This document shows, one piece after another, positions 45,331-55,257 of a stretch of DNA of 64,000 nt (its first letter is position 1; each line of letters opens with the position of its first letter). The DNA lies in the NCBI GenBank assembly GCA_016124615.1, contig WGNF01000003.1, positions 124,001-188,000 on the forward strand. Direction: 5' to 3'. The notes below the pieces were generated by a model. It was not told the DNA's origin and did no database searches. It saw only the letters and a list, made by a program, of their open reading frames with translations. The translations under genes were made by a program, and so were the position numbers. Origin of the DNA: Paracoccaceae bacterium. Lineage in GTDB: Bacteria; Pseudomonadota; Alphaproteobacteria; Rhodobacterales; Rhodobacteraceae.

Positions 45331-45825
45331 ATGAGCCTGGACACCGACATCGCCGCCATCGCGCGGCAAGAGCAGACGCTGCGCTTCGACCGCTTCGACG
45401 AGGATGACGCCTTCCGCCTTGGCGCCCTGATCCGGGACGAGGCCGCCCGGCAGGGCCTGTCGGTCGCCATCGACATCCGCGATGCCGCGCGCGTTCTGTT
45501 CGCGGCCACCATGCCCGGCACCACGCCCGACAATGCCGACTGGATCCGGCGCAAATCGGCCGTCGTGCTGCGCACCCATCGCTCGTCCTACGGCTTCGGG
45601 CGGATGCTGGAGGCGCGCGGCCAAAGCCTCGGGGCCGACCGCAACATGGACCCGGCCGACTATGCCGCGCATGGCGGCGGCTTCCCGGTCCATGTTACCG
45701 GCATCGGCGTTGTCGGCTGCGTGACTGCCTCGGGCCTGCCGCAGCGCGAGGATCACCGCCTCGTCACCTTCTGCCTGTGCAAGTATCTCGGCGTCGATCC
45801 GGCCGAATACGACCTGCCGGGCTGA
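45331..45825 (+). CDS. UPF0303 / haem-degrading-domain protein
   Basis: The 164-residue protein matches the UPF0303 family (GlcG/HbpS-like fold): GLSVAIDIRDAARVLFAATM, then RRKSAVVLRTHRSSYGFGRM and a HGGGFPVHVTGIGVVGCVTA strand-turn. Related proteins bind haem or oxidative-stress ligands, but the role of this branch is unknown. It lies 45 bases after aidB on the same strand and ends before a T-tailed hairpin. Confidence 0.75.
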   Translation: MSLDTDIAAIARQEQTLRFDRFDEDDAFRLGALIRDEAARQGLSVAIDIRDAARVLFAATMPGTTPDNADWIRRKSAVVLRTHRSSYGFGRMLEARGQSLGADRNMDPADYAAHGGGFPVHVTGIGVVGCVTASGLPQREDHRLVTFCLCKYLGVDPAEYDLPG

Positions 45826-45840
45826 GCATCGCCCCGTATC

Positions 45841-45910
45841 CCCCCACTCTTCCTGGCGAAAATACTCTCGGGGGTGAATGCCCGAAGGGCAGAGGGGGCA
45901 GACAGCCCCC
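45841..45910 (-). repeat. Intergenic element, second subfamily
   Basis: Read on the minus strand: GGGGGCTGTCTGCCCCC hairpin, a second small hairpin, then CCCCCGAGAGTATTTTCGCC and AGGAAGAGTG. It parallels the copies at 38399 and 51787. Confidence 0.55.
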
Positions 45911-45918
45911 TCCTTTTT
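45894..45918 (+). terminator. Terminator after the UPF0303 gene
   Basis: GGGGGC (45894-45899) and GCCCCC (45905-45910) with a 5-base loop, followed on the plus strand by TCCTTTTT. It is formed by the hairpin part of the repeat element. Confidence 0.65.
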
Positions 45919-45925
45919 CCCGGCC

Positions 45926-46855
45926 TCAGGCGCGGCCCTTGTAGATGTCAACCAGCTTGCCCAGCATCTCCAGCGCATCCTCGCGGCTCCGCTGGAAGCT
46001 GTTGCGGCCGATGATCGAGCCGTTGCCGCCGCCGTCGCGGATGGCGCGGGCGTCGTCATACACGCTGTCCTCGCCCTTCTTCGCGCCGCCCGAGAACACC
46101 ACGATCCGCCGCCCGGCGAAGCTGGCATCCATGCAATGCGCGACGCGCGCCGCCTGGGTCGCGATGTCGATCTTCTGCGCCTCGTAGACCTTCTTCGCCT
46201 CGGGCAGCATCAGGTGGTCGGTCGACAGCTTGATCTTGATGATATGGGCCCCCAGCAGCGCCGCGATCTGTGCCGCATAGGCCGCCACGTCGATCGCCGT
46301 CTCGCCGTCCTTGGTGATCGCCTCGCCGCGCGGGTAGGACCAGATCACGGTCGCCACGCCCTTGGCCGCGGCTTCTTTCCGCATCTCGACGATCTCTTCG
46401 TACATGTCGAGCTGCGAGTCAGAGCCGGGATAGATCGTGAAGCCGATGCAGGCACAGCCCAGCCGCAGCGCGTCATCGACGCTGGCCGTCACCGCCTGGT
46501 TCTTGCCCGCCGTGTCGCTCATCAGCGAGTTGGCAGAGTTCACCTTCAGGATCGTCGGGATCTGCCCGGCAAAGGTATCGGCCCCGGCCTCGATCATGCC
46601 CAGCGGCGCGGCATAGGCGTTCAGCCCGGCGTCGATGGCCAGTTGATAGTGGTAATGCGGGTCATAGCCCGCCGGGTTCGGCGCGAAGCTGCGGGCGGGG
46701 CCGTGTTCAAAGCCCTGATCGACCGGCAGGATGATCATCTTGCCGGTGCCGCCAAGTTTGCCGTTCATCAGCATCCGGCAGAGGTTGGCCTTCACGCCGG
46801 GCGTTTCGCCCTCGTAGTGGCTCAGAATCTTCTGCACCGTCCGTGTCGCTCTCAT
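45926..46855 (-). CDS. Class I fructose-bisphosphate aldolase
   Basis: The 309-residue Schiff-base aldolase of the archaeal/DhnA-FbaB type cleaves or forms fructose-1,6-bisphosphate. ILPVDQGFEHGPARSFAPNP opens the barrel, IIKIKLSTDHLMLPEA carries the likely Schiff-base lysine, and FSGGAKKGEDSVYDDARAI with GNGSIIGRNSFQRSREDAL forms the phosphate site. AAGGA precedes the ATG at 46855. It is the last of three minus-strand genes after pgk, a glycolysis/gluconeogenesis grouping. Confidence 0.9.
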   Translation of the reverse strand: MRATRTVQKILSHYEGETPGVKANLCRMLMNGKLGGTGKMIILPVDQGFEHGPARSFAPNPAGYDPHYHYQLAIDAGLNAYAAPLGMIEAGADTFAGQIPTILKVNSANSLMSDTAGKNQAVTASVDDALRLGCACIGFTIYPGSDSQLDMYEEIVEMRKEAAAKGVATVIWSYPRGEAITKDGETAIDVAAYAAQIAALLGAHIIKIKLSTDHLMLPEAKKVYEAQKIDIATQAARVAHCMDASFAGRRIVVFSGGAKKGEDSVYDDARAIRDGGGNGSIIGRNSFQRSREDALEMLGKLVDIYKGRA

Positions 46856-46960
46856 ATCCGTATCCTTGCTGTTTCGGTGGGCCGACGCCGGTGTAGAAAG
46901 CGGCGCGCCGCCTTGCAAGCGGGGTCGCGGCGAATCCCGCCCGGCGGGGCGGAAAGCGGA

Positions 46961-48586
46961 TCATTTGGGCCCGAATGTGGTGCCAAGGTCGCGCGTTACC
47001 CATTCGTGCAGCGCGGCCACCTCCATCGGGGCGCGGGCGGCGGTCCAGGCGGCGTCGGCGGCGGGGCCGTGCAGGTGCATCCGGCGGTCGATGCCGTCGC
47101 GCAGGTCGGTGGCGGCCGGATCGCCCGCCGCGGCGGCCAGCGAGGCCCAGAACCACGCCAGCGGATAGGATCGCGTCTCGGTCTCGCCATCCATCCGGGC
47201 CAGCGCGGCGTTGCGCAGGCTGGTCACCGAGGCGAAATCGGCGTCGTTCAGCGCCGAAATCCCGGCCAGCGCGCCCTGCGCCTCCAGCATCGCCTTGGTG
47301 TCCAGCGTTTCCTCCAACCCGTCGAGCACGGCCGAGGCGCCAGCCTTGCCCGCCGCGGCCGCCAGCAGCGCGTGGTGATAGGCGGCGGCGGGGTCGCTTT
47401 CGGCCAGCGCCTGCGCCAGCGTCAGCGCGGCCCGGGTGTTGCCCGCCTCGGCCAGCGGTTCCAGCAGGGCGCGGCCCTTGTCGACCGATTTCGGCGCGCC
47501 GGTGCCGGTGATCAGCGCGGTGCCGACGGCAAGGCGCTGATCGTCTGACGTGTCGGCGCCACCCGCCATCGCCTTGGTCATCATCGCCGCCTCGATCAGC
47601 GGCGCCTTGGCGCTGGAATGGGCCTGCACGGTCGGGCGCAGGTCATGGAACGCGGTGCGCGGATCGTCGAAAAAGGTCGAGGTCAGCCGCACTTCGCTGC
47701 CCGGCACCGTGGTTTCGAACACGATCTGGTCCTTGGCGGTCATGAAGCGGGCGACCTGACGGCCGGCCTGCAGCACGAAATTCTTCTGCTCGTCGGTCAG
47801 GGTCTGGTCGGGTGTGCTGTCTTGGGCGGTGTCGGCGGCGGCGTTCGCCTCGCCGATCGCCTGCGTCAGCCCGGCGGTGACGGCGACCCCGGCCATTTCG
47901 GGGCTGGTCATGTCGGCGGGCAGGAAGTCCTTCACCTTGTCCCAGCCGCCCTGATTGATGATCGTCAGGCTGGCGTCGGTCAGATAGGCGGCCAGCACGT
48001 CGGGGCTGTCGCCCGGCGTCGCATTGGCGGCGAGGTAGGAAAAATGCGCGGCACCGTCGATCAGCGCCACCTGCGGGCTGTCAAGGTGGACCCGCACCGT
48101 CGCCTTGGCCGAGGAAACGGTATAGTCGATTTCCGCGGTGCCCTGTGCCACGTCGATGCTGTCCAGCCCGGCGTTGGTCAGCATGTCGCGCGCGTCGGGG
48201 GCAAGGCAGCCGGGCGAGGCCGTGCCGCCGATCAGGTTCACCCGCAGCTTGACCTGATCCCAGTCGCCCGGTTCCGACGTGGCGATGGTCACCCGATCGG
48301 CGGTCAGGGTGCAGCCGTCGCCATCCCAGGGCACGTCGGGCCAGGCCTTCACCCCGGTCAGCGTCACCTCGCCCGCGATCGGGTCGGGCAGGATGTGGTC
48401 GTATTGCAACTCGACCTTGGTGCGCAGCACGCCGATGCCGGTCTGCACGAGCCGCCGCACCAGATTTTCCGGCGTGAACAGGTCCCACAGGCTGGGCCGG
48501 GTTTCGGCGAAGGCGGGGGTGGCAAGGGCGACCAGCGTGGCCGCCGTCGCAAGCAGGGCGGGCCGAAGGGGGCGGGCGAATGGCAT
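46961..48586 (-). CDS. Exported hypothetical protein with helical-repeat C-terminus
   Basis: The 541-residue protein has a signal peptide ending ATPAFA (residues 1-27). The N-terminal 200 residues are beta-rich with VELQYDHILPDPIAGEVTLT and a cysteine pair. The C-terminal third is alanine-rich helical and resembles Sel1/TPR repeats (GRALLEPLAEAGNTRAALTL, AWFWASLAAAAGDPAATDLR). It is probably periplasmic. It sits between pgk (77-base gap) and fba on the same strand, so it may share their transcript, but no functional link is evident. Confidence 0.65.
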   Translation of the reverse strand: MPFARPLRPALLATAATLVALATPAFAETRPSLWDLFTPENLVRRLVQTGIGVLRTKVELQYDHILPDPIAGEVTLTGVKAWPDVPWDGDGCTLTADRVTIATSEPGDWDQVKLRVNLIGGTASPGCLAPDARDMLTNAGLDSIDVAQGTAEIDYTVSSAKATVRVHLDSPQVALIDGAAHFSYLAANATPGDSPDVLAAYLTDASLTIINQGGWDKVKDFLPADMTSPEMAGVAVTAGLTQAIGEANAAADTAQDSTPDQTLTDEQKNFVLQAGRQVARFMTAKDQIVFETTVPGSEVRLTSTFFDDPRTAFHDLRPTVQAHSSAKAPLIEAAMMTKAMAGGADTSDDQRLAVGTALITGTGAPKSVDKGRALLEPLAEAGNTRAALTLAQALAESDPAAAYHHALLAAAAGKAGASAVLDGLEETLDTKAMLEAQGALAGISALNDADFASVTSLRNAALARMDGETETRSYPLAWFWASLAAAAGDPAATDLRDGIDRRMHLHGPAADAAWTAARAPMEVAALHEWVTRDLGTTFGPK

Positions 48587-48663
48587 CGGAACAATCCTTG
48601 GGTGACGGCAATATCACCCGAGTGTGCCGCGAAACCGCCCGCGCCCCAAGCCCGAATCGGGCC

Positions 48664-49857
48664 CTATTCCTCCAGCGCGGCGACGCCCGGCAGCACCTTG
48701 CCCTCCATCCATTCCAGGAAGGCGCCGCCCGCGGTGGAGATGTAGGTGAAGCTTTCGGCGGCATGGGCGCGGTTCAGCGCCGCCACTGTATCGCCGCCCC
48801 CGGCGACCGAGATCAGCTTGCCCGCCTTGGTCAGCGCCGCCGCCTTGGCCGCCGCCGCATTGGTCGCGGCGTCGAAGGGCTCGATCTCGAAGGCGCCCAG
48901 CGGGCCGTTCCAGATCAGCGTCTTGCAAGCCTCGAACACGCGGCCGATCTCGGCCACCGTCTGCGGCCCGGCGTCAAGGATCATCGCGTCGGCCGGGCAC
49001 GCGGCCACCGGCAGCACCTCGTTCGCGGCACCGGCCTTGAACTCGCGCGCCACGACGATGTCGACCGGCAGATGAATGGCGCAGCCTGCGGCCTGCGCCT
49101 TGCCCAGGATCGTCCGCGCGGTGTCGGCCATGTCACGCTCGGCCAGCGACTTGCCGACCTCGACGCCCTGCGCCACGAGGAAGGTGTTGGCCATGCCGCC
49201 ACCGATGACGAGGTGGTTCACCTTGGTCACCAGGTTGCCCAGCAGGTCGAGCTTGGTCGAGACCTTGGCGCCACCGACCACGGCCACCACCGGCCGCTGC
49301 GGCTTGCCCAGCGCCGACTCCAGCGCCTTCAGTTCCGCCTCCATCAGCCGTCCGGCACAGGCGGGCAGCAGATGCGCGATGGCTTCGGTCGAGGAATGGG
49401 CCCGGTGCGCGGCGGAAAAGGCATCGTTGACATAAACGTCGCCCAGGGCCGCCATCGAGGCCGCCAGCTGCGCGTCGTTCTTTTCCTCGCCCTCATGGAA
49501 CCGGGTGTTTTCCAGCAGCACGATATCGCCGCGCTGCATCGCGCTGACCGCCGCCTTGGCGGGGCCGCCGATGCAATCCTCGGCAAAGATGATCTTGCGG
49601 CCCGGCAGGACGGTGTGCAGCGCGGGCAGCAACTGCTTCAGGCTCATGGCGGGGTCGGGTTTGCCCTTGGGGCGGCCGAAATGGGCCAGCAGCACCGGCT
49701 TGCCGCCCTTGGCGATGATATCGACGACGGTCGGCACGATTTTCTCGATCCGCGTCGCATCGGTGACATGGCCGTTCTCGACCGGCACGTTGATATCGAC
49801 CCGCGTCAGCACGACCTTGCCGGTCAGGTCCATGTCGTCAAGTGTCTTCCAGGCCAT
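48664..49857 (-). CDS. pgk: Phosphoglycerate kinase
   Basis: The 397-residue glycolytic kinase transfers phosphate between 1,3-bisphosphoglycerate and ADP. It has the N-terminal [19 protein letters not shown] substrate site, [22 protein letters not shown], the [17 protein letters not shown] hinge and the nucleotide loop [14 protein letters not shown] near the end. GTGGAGGG precedes the ATG at 49857. It is divergent from the cyclophilin genes. Confidence 0.97.
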   Translation of the reverse strand: MAWKTLDDMDLTGKVVLTRVDINVPVENGHVTDATRIEKIVPTVVDIIAKGGKPVLLAHFGRPKGKPDPAMSLKQLLPALHTVLPGRKIIFAEDCIGGPAKAAVSAMQRGDIVLLENTRFHEGEEKNDAQLAASMAALGDVYVNDAFSAAHRAHSSTEAIAHLLPACAGRLMEAELKALESALGKPQRPVVAVVGGAKVSTKLDLLGNLVTKVNHLVIGGGMANTFLVAQGVEVGKSLAERDMADTARTILGKAQAAGCAIHLPVDIVVAREFKAGAANEVLPVAACPADAMILDAGPQTVAEIGRVFEACKTLIWNGPLGAFEIEPFDAATNAAAAKAAALTKAGKLISVAGGGDTVAALNRAHAAESFTYISTAGGAFLEWMEGKVLPGVAALEE

Positions 49858-49991
49858 TCGTCCCTCCACATGCCGGTCCTGCCGGTCTTGTCCCTTGTTC
49901 ATCCCCCCGCGTCAACGGATCGCTGGGGTTTGCCCTTTTCCTTCGCGCCCCGGATGGCTAGGTTCGCCGCGAGAACTCACGGAGGACCATC

Positions 49992-50501
49992 ATGGCCGAG
50001 ATCACCGACCCGGAAAACACCATCATCGTCACACTCAAGGACGGTCCGGTGCATATCCAGCTGCTTCCCGACGTAGCTCCGCAGCATGTCGAGCGCATGA
50101 AGACGCTTGCCCGCGCCGGGGCCTATGACAATGTGGTGTTTCACCGCGTCATCGACGGCTTCATGGCGCAGTCGGGCGATGTCGAGCACGGCAAACACGG
50201 CGGCGATCTGCGCCGCGCGGGCACCGGCGGGTCGGATCTGCCCGACGTGCCGGCCGAATTTTCCCGGTTGCCGCACGACCGCGGCACGCTGGGCGCCGCG
50301 CGCTCGTCGAACCCGAACTCGGCCAACAGCCAGTTCTTCATCAACTTCAAGGACAACCACTTCCTGAACGGGCAATACACGGTCTACGGCCGGGTGATTT
50401 CCGGCATGGAACACGTCGACAAGATCAAGCGCGGCGAACCGGCACCCGAGCCGGACCGGATGCTGAGCGTGAAGGTCGCATCCGATGTCACCAATGGCTA
50501 A
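49992..50501 (+). CDS. ppiB: Cytoplasmic cyclophilin-type peptidyl-prolyl isomerase
   Basis: The 169-residue cyclophilin speeds proline isomerisation. Active-site blocks VVFHRVIDGFMAQSGD and NSANSQFFINFKDNHFLNGQ are intact. No signal peptide is present, so it is cytoplasmic. Its last codons overlap the start of a second, exported cyclophilin; the pair looks like an ancient tandem duplication with one copy sent to the envelope. Confidence 0.92.
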   Translation: MAEITDPENTIIVTLKDGPVHIQLLPDVAPQHVERMKTLARAGAYDNVVFHRVIDGFMAQSGDVEHGKHGGDLRRAGTGGSDLPDVPAEFSRLPHDRGTLGAARSSNPNSANSQFFINFKDNHFLNGQYTVYGRVISGMEHVDKIKRGEPAPEPDRMLSVKVASDVTNG

Positions 50502-51129
50502 GCGCAACGGGATCATCATCGGTGGCCTGATGGTGCTGGGCCTTGGCATTCTGGGCCTGTCGCTCTGGTCGCAGAACCCGATGGCGCGGGCCGAGATCGC
50601 CAAGGATGCGGCGCCCTTCAAGGACACGCCCGGCCCCAATCTGGTGATCCAGATCGACGGCAAGGCGCATGGCACCGTGGTGATCGACCTGCTGCCCAAG
50701 GTCGCGCCGAAGACGGTGGCGCAGATCGTTACGCTGGCAAAGATGGGCGCCTATGACGGGGTGGTGTTCCACCGCGTCATCGACGGCTTCATGGCGCAGA
50801 CCGGCGACGTGAAATATGGCAAGAAGGGTGGCGATCTCAGCCAGGCCGGGCTTGGCGGGTCGGACCTGCCGGACCTGCCGGCCGAGTTTTCCAACGTGCC
50901 CTTTGTGCGCGGCATCGTCGGCATGGCGCGGGCCAGCGATCCGAATAGCGGCAACTCGCAGTTCTTCATCATGTTTCAGCCCAACGCCGACCTGAACGGC
51001 AAGTATACCGTGTTCGGCCGCGTCATCTCTGGCATGGACGTGGTCGACGCGATCAAGCGCGGCGACGGCGACAACGGCACGGTGACGGGCGCGCCGGACT
51101 ACATGGCCAAGGTCACGGTGCAGGAATAG
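50494..51129 (+). CDS. Membrane-anchored/exported cyclophilin-type isomerase
   Basis: The 211-residue cyclophilin has an N-terminal hydrophobic segment (GIIIGGLMVLGLGILGLSLW), so it is either anchored or exported to the periplasm. The active site is as in its neighbour: VVFHRVIDGFMAQTGD and NSGNSQFFIMFQPNADLNG. I prefer the ATG at 50494 (MAKRNG) over the one three codons earlier. It overlaps the upstream gene by 8 bases and is followed by a strong hairpin. Confidence 0.9.
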   Translation: MAKRNGIIIGGLMVLGLGILGLSLWSQNPMARAEIAKDAAPFKDTPGPNLVIQIDGKAHGTVVIDLLPKVAPKTVAQIVTLAKMGAYDGVVFHRVIDGFMAQTGDVKYGKKGGDLSQAGLGGSDLPDLPAEFSNVPFVRGIVGMARASDPNSGNSQFFIMFQPNADLNGKYTVFGRVISGMDVVDAIKRGDGDNGTVTGAPDYMAKVTVQE

Positions 51130-51144
51130 TCGCGCAGCGGCAAG

Positions 51145-51172
51145 CGCCGGGGGGCTGTCTGCCCCCCGGGCG
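51145..51172 (+). terminator. Hairpin after the cyclophilin genes
   Basis: CGCCGGGGGGC and GCCCCCCGGGCG pair around the 5-base loop TGTCT, 15 bases after the stop. Only TTCC and ATTTG follow, so termination may be partial. It shares its loop and arms with the second repeat subfamily. Confidence 0.5.
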
Positions 51173-51299
51173 TTCCGATTTGTGTGGTTCGATCTTGGGA
51201 ACGAGCCGATGAGCAGCCTCAGTCAACGGCGCCCTTGGGCCTGTTCCGACCGTCGGCTATGTCTCGAGGCGGATTGGTAGTTGTGATAGACTGACCGCG

Positions 51300-51731
51300 A
51301 TGGAATGCATGCGCTCTGGTATTTCTCGCTGGAAATCCGTCAAGCGGAAGCCCGACCCCGGTCGAGCCTCGGCATTTGAAGCTTATGGCTGGGTAGTGGG
51401 CCTGTTTCTGTTGAGCTCATGTTCGCCCACTCTTCCGCCGCGATGTGAGGCCAACCCGCCCTCGGGCATACGCAACCAAGCAATTGGCATCGTCGACCAA
51501 AGCCTGCGGCAATTCTATGCTGAGCATGGCGCCGTCTTCGATTGGAAATCATTCTCCGCGCCCTACGACATATCCGTAGAACTATGCGGAAGCACCGCGA
51601 ACGTGTATTTTGCGGTTAGCTCCGCAAGGGCAAAAGGCCTGCTTGATGTGGCTGATCAAGACGCTACGGTCGACTTGAATACACATCGGCTGCTTCAATA
51701 TACCGACCACCACCTAAAGTATCTGAAGTAG
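51300..51731 (+). CDS. Hypothetical lipoprotein-like small protein, low GC
   Basis: The 143-residue product matches no family known to me. A hydrophobic stretch with a lipobox-like end (WVVGLFLLSSCS, cysteine near residue 41) suggests a lipoprotein, but the segment before it is unusually long, so the true start may be later. The mature part holds CEANPPSGIRNQAIGIVDQS and a mixed alpha/beta tail. Parts that I counted are about 57% GC or less, well below the neighbours, and it stands alone between the cyclophilins and tyrS, so recent transfer is likely. Confidence 0.5.
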   Translation: MECMRSGISRWKSVKRKPDPGRASAFEAYGWVVGLFLLSSCSPTLPPRCEANPPSGIRNQAIGIVDQSLRQFYAEHGAVFDWKSFSAPYDISVELCGSTANVYFAVSSARAKGLLDVADQDATVDLNTHRLLQYTDHHLKYLK

Positions 51732-51786
51732 ATGGTGAAGGCGGCCATAGCTGTACGTGCGTGATCCGATCTCCGCGTGACCTGAG

Positions 51787-51816
51787 CCCCGAGGATATTT
51801 CCACCAGGAAGAATGG
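51787..51816 (+). repeat. Tail of intergenic element, second subfamily
   Basis: CCCCGAGGATATTTCCACCA then GGAAGAATGG matches the tails at 38430 and (inverted) 45841. No hairpin part is attached here. It sits just before the tyrS stop. Confidence 0.5.
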
Positions 51817-51827
51817 GCGCGCGGCGC

Positions 51828-53075
51828 TCAGCCGATGTTGACCAGCGCGTGACGCTTGCGGCCTGCGGTCAGCTTCAGGCCGCCCGCGATCTCGTCCAGC
51901 GTCATCAGCCGCGTCTCGGTCACCACCTCGTCGTTGATGCGGGCGCCGCCTTCGGCGAAGAGGCGCTTGGCCTCTTTGCCCGAGGGCGCCAACCCGGCGC
52001 GCACGAAAAGCGCGGTGTTGGCGATGCCCTCGCCGATGTCTGCGGCGCTCAGCGTGATGGTCGGCAGGTCGTCGCCGACGCCGCCCTTTTCGAACACCTC
52101 GCGCGCGGTCGCCTCGGCGGCGGCGGCGGCTTCGGCGCCGTGCAGAAGCGTCGTGACCTCGTTCGCCAGCCGGATCTTGGCGGCGTTGATCTCTGACCCT
52201 TCCAGCGCGCCCAGACGGTCGCATTCCTCCACCGGCAGTTCGGTGTAAAGCTTCAGGAACCGGCCCACGTCGGCGTCGGTGGTGTTGCGCCAGTACTGCC
52301 AGAACTCGTAGGCGCTGAACATGTCGCCGTTCAGCCAGACCGCGCCCGACTGGCTTTTGCCCATCTTGCGGCCGTCTGAGGTGGTCAGCAGATGCGAGGT
52401 CAGCCCGAAGATCTCATGGTCCAGCACCCGGCGGGTCAGGTCGATGCCGTTGACGATGTTGCCCCACTGGTCCGACCCGCCCATCTGCAACAGACAGCCA
52501 TAGCGGCGGTTCAGTTCCAGAAAGTCGTAGGCCTGCAGGATCATGTAGTTGAATTCGAGGAAGCTGAGCGACTGTTCCCGGTCCAGCCGCGATTTCACCG
52601 ATTCAAACGACAGCATCCGGTTGACCGAGAAGTGCCGCCCGATGTCGCGCAGGAAGTCGAGGTAATTGAGCGCATCGAGCCATTCGGCGTTGTTCACCAT
52701 CATCGCGTCGCCGGGGCCTGAACCGAAGCTGACGTAGGACGAGAACACCGCCTTGATGCCGGCGATGTTGGCGTCGATCTGGGCGGGCGTCAGCAGCGGG
52801 CGTTCCTCGGCGCGGAAGCTCGGGTCGCCGACCTTGGTGGTGCCGCCGCCCATCAGCACGATCGGCTTGCCGCCGGTCTTTTGCAGCCAGCGCAGCATCA
52901 TGATCTGGATCAGGCTGCCCACATGCAGCGAGGCGGCGGTGGCGTCAAAGCCGATGTAGCCCGGCACCACGCCCTTGGCGCAGACCTCGTCAAGCCCCTG
53001 ATAATCGGTGCAATCGGCCAGAAAGCCGCGTTCGATCATCACACGCAGAAAGTCGGATTTCGGATGGTAGGTCAT
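51828..53075 (-). CDS. tyrS: Tyrosyl-tRNA synthetase
   Basis: This class I synthetase charges tRNA-Tyr. The 415 residues show [20 protein letters not shown] with the HIGH-like HVGS near residue 52, the tyrosine pocket [15 protein letters not shown] (KMSKS-like) near residue 238, and a C-terminal S4 RNA-binding domain (about 350-410). I start at 53075 (MTYHPKSDF, as in relatives); an ATG five codons earlier (53090) is equally open and neither has a clear ribosome site. It is divergent from anmK. Confidence 0.95.
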   Translation of the reverse strand: MTYHPKSDFLRVMIERGFLADCTDYQGLDEVCAKGVVPGYIGFDATAASLHVGSLIQIMMLRWLQKTGGKPIVLMGGGTTKVGDPSFRAEERPLLTPAQIDANIAGIKAVFSSYVSFGSGPGDAMMVNNAEWLDALNYLDFLRDIGRHFSVNRMLSFESVKSRLDREQSLSFLEFNYMILQAYDFLELNRRYGCLLQMGGSDQWGNIVNGIDLTRRVLDHEIFGLTSHLLTTSDGRKMGKSQSGAVWLNGDMFSAYEFWQYWRNTTDADVGRFLKLYTELPVEECDRLGALEGSEINAAKIRLANEVTTLLHGAEAAAAAEATAREVFEKGGVGDDLPTITLSAADIGEGIANTALFVRAGLAPSGKEAKRLFAEGGARINDEVVTETRLMTLDEIAGGLKLTAGRKRHALVNIG

Positions 53076-53150
53076 CGGGGTTTCGTCCATGCTCGGGCAC
53101 GGCGTCTCTATAGCGGCGCGGGGCGGCGAGGGAAAGCGATCTTGCAGGAC

Positions 53151-54236
53151 ATGGGCATGATCCGGGTGGTGGGCACGATGTCGGGCACCTCGCTCGACGG
53201 GGTGGATGCCGCCGTGGTGGTGACCGACGGCGAGACGATCGAGGGCTTCGAGCAATCCGACTACCGCCCCTATACCGACGCTGAACGGGCGGTGATCCGC
53301 GCCGCGCTGGGGAAATGGCCGGGCGAGCCGGGGGTGCGCGAGGCGACCGAGGTGGTCGAGACCGCACATGCCGAACTGCTCAGCCGGTTCGACGCGGTGG
53401 AACTGGTGGGCTTTCACGGCCAGACGCTGGCGCATGATCCGCACGGGCGCGGCACCCATCAGATCGGCGACGGCGATGTGCTGGCCGCCGTGCTCGATCT
53501 GCCGGTGGTCTGGGATTTCCGCTCCAACGACGTGCGGCTGGGCGGGCAGGGCGCGCCGCTGGCGCCGTTCTACCATTTCGCGCTGGCCCGCCACATCGGC
53601 GCGGTGGCACCGCTGGTCTTCCTGAACCTTGGCGGCGTCGGCAATATCACCTGGATCGACCCGACCAAGGACCGGCCCGAGGCGCCGGGGGCTCTGCTGG
53701 CCTTCGACACCGGCCCGGCCAATGCGCCGATCAACGATCTGATGCAGGCCCGGCGCGGGCTGGCCGAGGATCAGGACGGGGCGCTGGCCGCCACCGGCAC
53801 GGTGCATGAGGAGACCGTCGCGGCCTTCCTGCGCGATCCGTATTTCCGCCGGATCCCGCCGAAGTCGCTGGATCGCGATGCGTTCCGCGGCCTTGCCGTG
53901 CAGGTCGCGGAACTGTCGGATGCCGACGCCGCTGCCACGCTGACCGCCTGCGTGGCCGCCGCGGTGGCCGCGGCACTGGAACATCTGCCGCAACCGCCCG
54001 AGGGGATGCTGGTCGCCGGGGGCGGGCGCCACAATGCCACGCTGATGAAGATGCTGCAGGCGCGGCTGCCGTTTCCGGTGCTGCCGGTCGAGGATGGCGG
54101 TCTCGACGGCGACATGCTGGAGGCGCAGGCCTTCGGCTTTCTCGCGGTGCGGGTGCTGCGCGGCTTGCCGACCTCTTGCCCCGGCACCACCGGGGTGGCG
54201 GCGGCGGTCGGCGGCGGCCGGATCAGCCGCCCCTGA
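53151..54236 (+). CDS. anmK: Anhydro-N-acetylmuramic acid kinase
   Basis: AnmK phosphorylates anhydro-MurNAc in peptidoglycan recycling. The 361-residue ASKHA-fold kinase opens with [18 protein letters not shown], then has [32 protein letters not shown] and [16 protein letters not shown]. The pairing with tyrS, divergent over about 60 bases, is widespread in alphaproteobacteria. A second in-frame ATG lies two codons later. Confidence 0.95.
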   Translation: MGMIRVVGTMSGTSLDGVDAAVVVTDGETIEGFEQSDYRPYTDAERAVIRAALGKWPGEPGVREATEVVETAHAELLSRFDAVELVGFHGQTLAHDPHGRGTHQIGDGDVLAAVLDLPVVWDFRSNDVRLGGQGAPLAPFYHFALARHIGAVAPLVFLNLGGVGNITWIDPTKDRPEAPGALLAFDTGPANAPINDLMQARRGLAEDQDGALAATGTVHEETVAAFLRDPYFRRIPPKSLDRDAFRGLAVQVAELSDADAAATLTACVAAAVAAALEHLPQPPEGMLVAGGGRHNATLMKMLQARLPFPVLPVEDGGLDGDMLEAQAFGFLAVRVLRGLPTSCPGTTGVAAAVGGGRISRP

Positions 54237-54239
54237 CGC

Positions 54240-55154
54240 TCACGCCCGCGCTGCGCGGCCGCGGGCCTGATGCACCATCGAGCCGGTGTAGATCACCAGC
54301 GCCAGCCAGATCATCGGAAAGGCGATCATCTGCGCCTGCCCGAACGGCTCGTCGAAGATAAAGACGGCGGTCAGGAAGATCATCGTCGGCGCGATGTATT
54401 GCAGGATGCCGATGGTCGACAGCCGCAACAGCTTGGCACCATTGGCATAGATCATCAGCGGCGCGGCGGTGATCACGCCGCAGCCCAGCAAGAGCAGCGT
54501 ATCGCGCGCACCGTGGCCGTGCAGATGGCTTTGCCCGGTCGCCTCCAGCCAGCCGAGGTAGCCAAGTGCCACCGGCAAGAGCAGCGCGACCTCGAGAAAG
54601 AAGCCCTGATTGGGGCCGATCGGCAGCGATTTCTTCAGGAAGGCATAGGCGCCCCAGCTGACCGTCAGCCCCAGCGCCACCAGCGGCAGGTGCCCGGCCT
54701 CGATCGTCAGGATCGCGACGGCGGCGGCGGCCAGCGCGATGGCCGCGATCTGGATCGGCTTCAGCCGCTCGCCCAGCAGCAGCGCGCCCAGAAACACGCT
54801 GAACAGCGGGTTGATGTAATACCCCAGCGCCGCGTCGAGCGTATGGCCCGAGGCGATCGCCCAGACATAGATGCTCCAGTTCACGGTGATCAGCACCGCC
54901 GTCACCGCCGCCATGCCCAGCATCTTGGGATTGCGGATGGCGGCGTGCAGATCGGCCGTGCGCCCCAGCGCGATCAGCACGGCGCCAGCGACCGGCACCG
55001 ACCAGATCACCCGATGGGCGATGATTTCGAACGGCGGGATATCGCCCATCGCATGCATGTAGACCGGCAGGAACCCCCAGAGCAGATAGGCGGTGATCGC
55101 GAAGGCCAACCCGCGCGGGCTGTCTTCGTTCGGGCGGGGGGCGGGTGCGGTCAT
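54240..55154 (-). CDS. rarD: RarD-type EamA transporter
   Basis: The 304-residue protein has ten hydrophobic helices and RarD marks near the start (AFAITAYLLWGFLPVYMHAM, then FEIIAHRVIWSVPVAGAVL) and LGYYINPLFSVFLGALLLGE in the middle. RarD was named for chloramphenicol sensitivity, but the natural substrate is unknown. It is convergent with anmK, leaving only 3 bases between stops. Confidence 0.88.
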   Translation of the reverse strand: MTAPAPRPNEDSPRGLAFAITAYLLWGFLPVYMHAMGDIPPFEIIAHRVIWSVPVAGAVLIALGRTADLHAAIRNPKMLGMAAVTAVLITVNWSIYVWAIASGHTLDAALGYYINPLFSVFLGALLLGERLKPIQIAAIALAAAAVAILTIEAGHLPLVALGLTVSWGAYAFLKKSLPIGPNQGFFLEVALLLPVALGYLGWLEATGQSHLHGHGARDTLLLLGCGVITAAPLMIYANGAKLLRLSTIGILQYIAPTMIFLTAVFIFDEPFGQAQMIAFPMIWLALVIYTGSMVHQARGRAARA

Positions 55155-55257
55155 GCGGGCGGCCTTTCAGGAACACGAGCGACCTAGCCGATCACGCCCG
55201 CCGCCGCCAATGCAATGTTGTGGCCCGCTGCATCGCGGGACGTGATGATAGGCGCCG

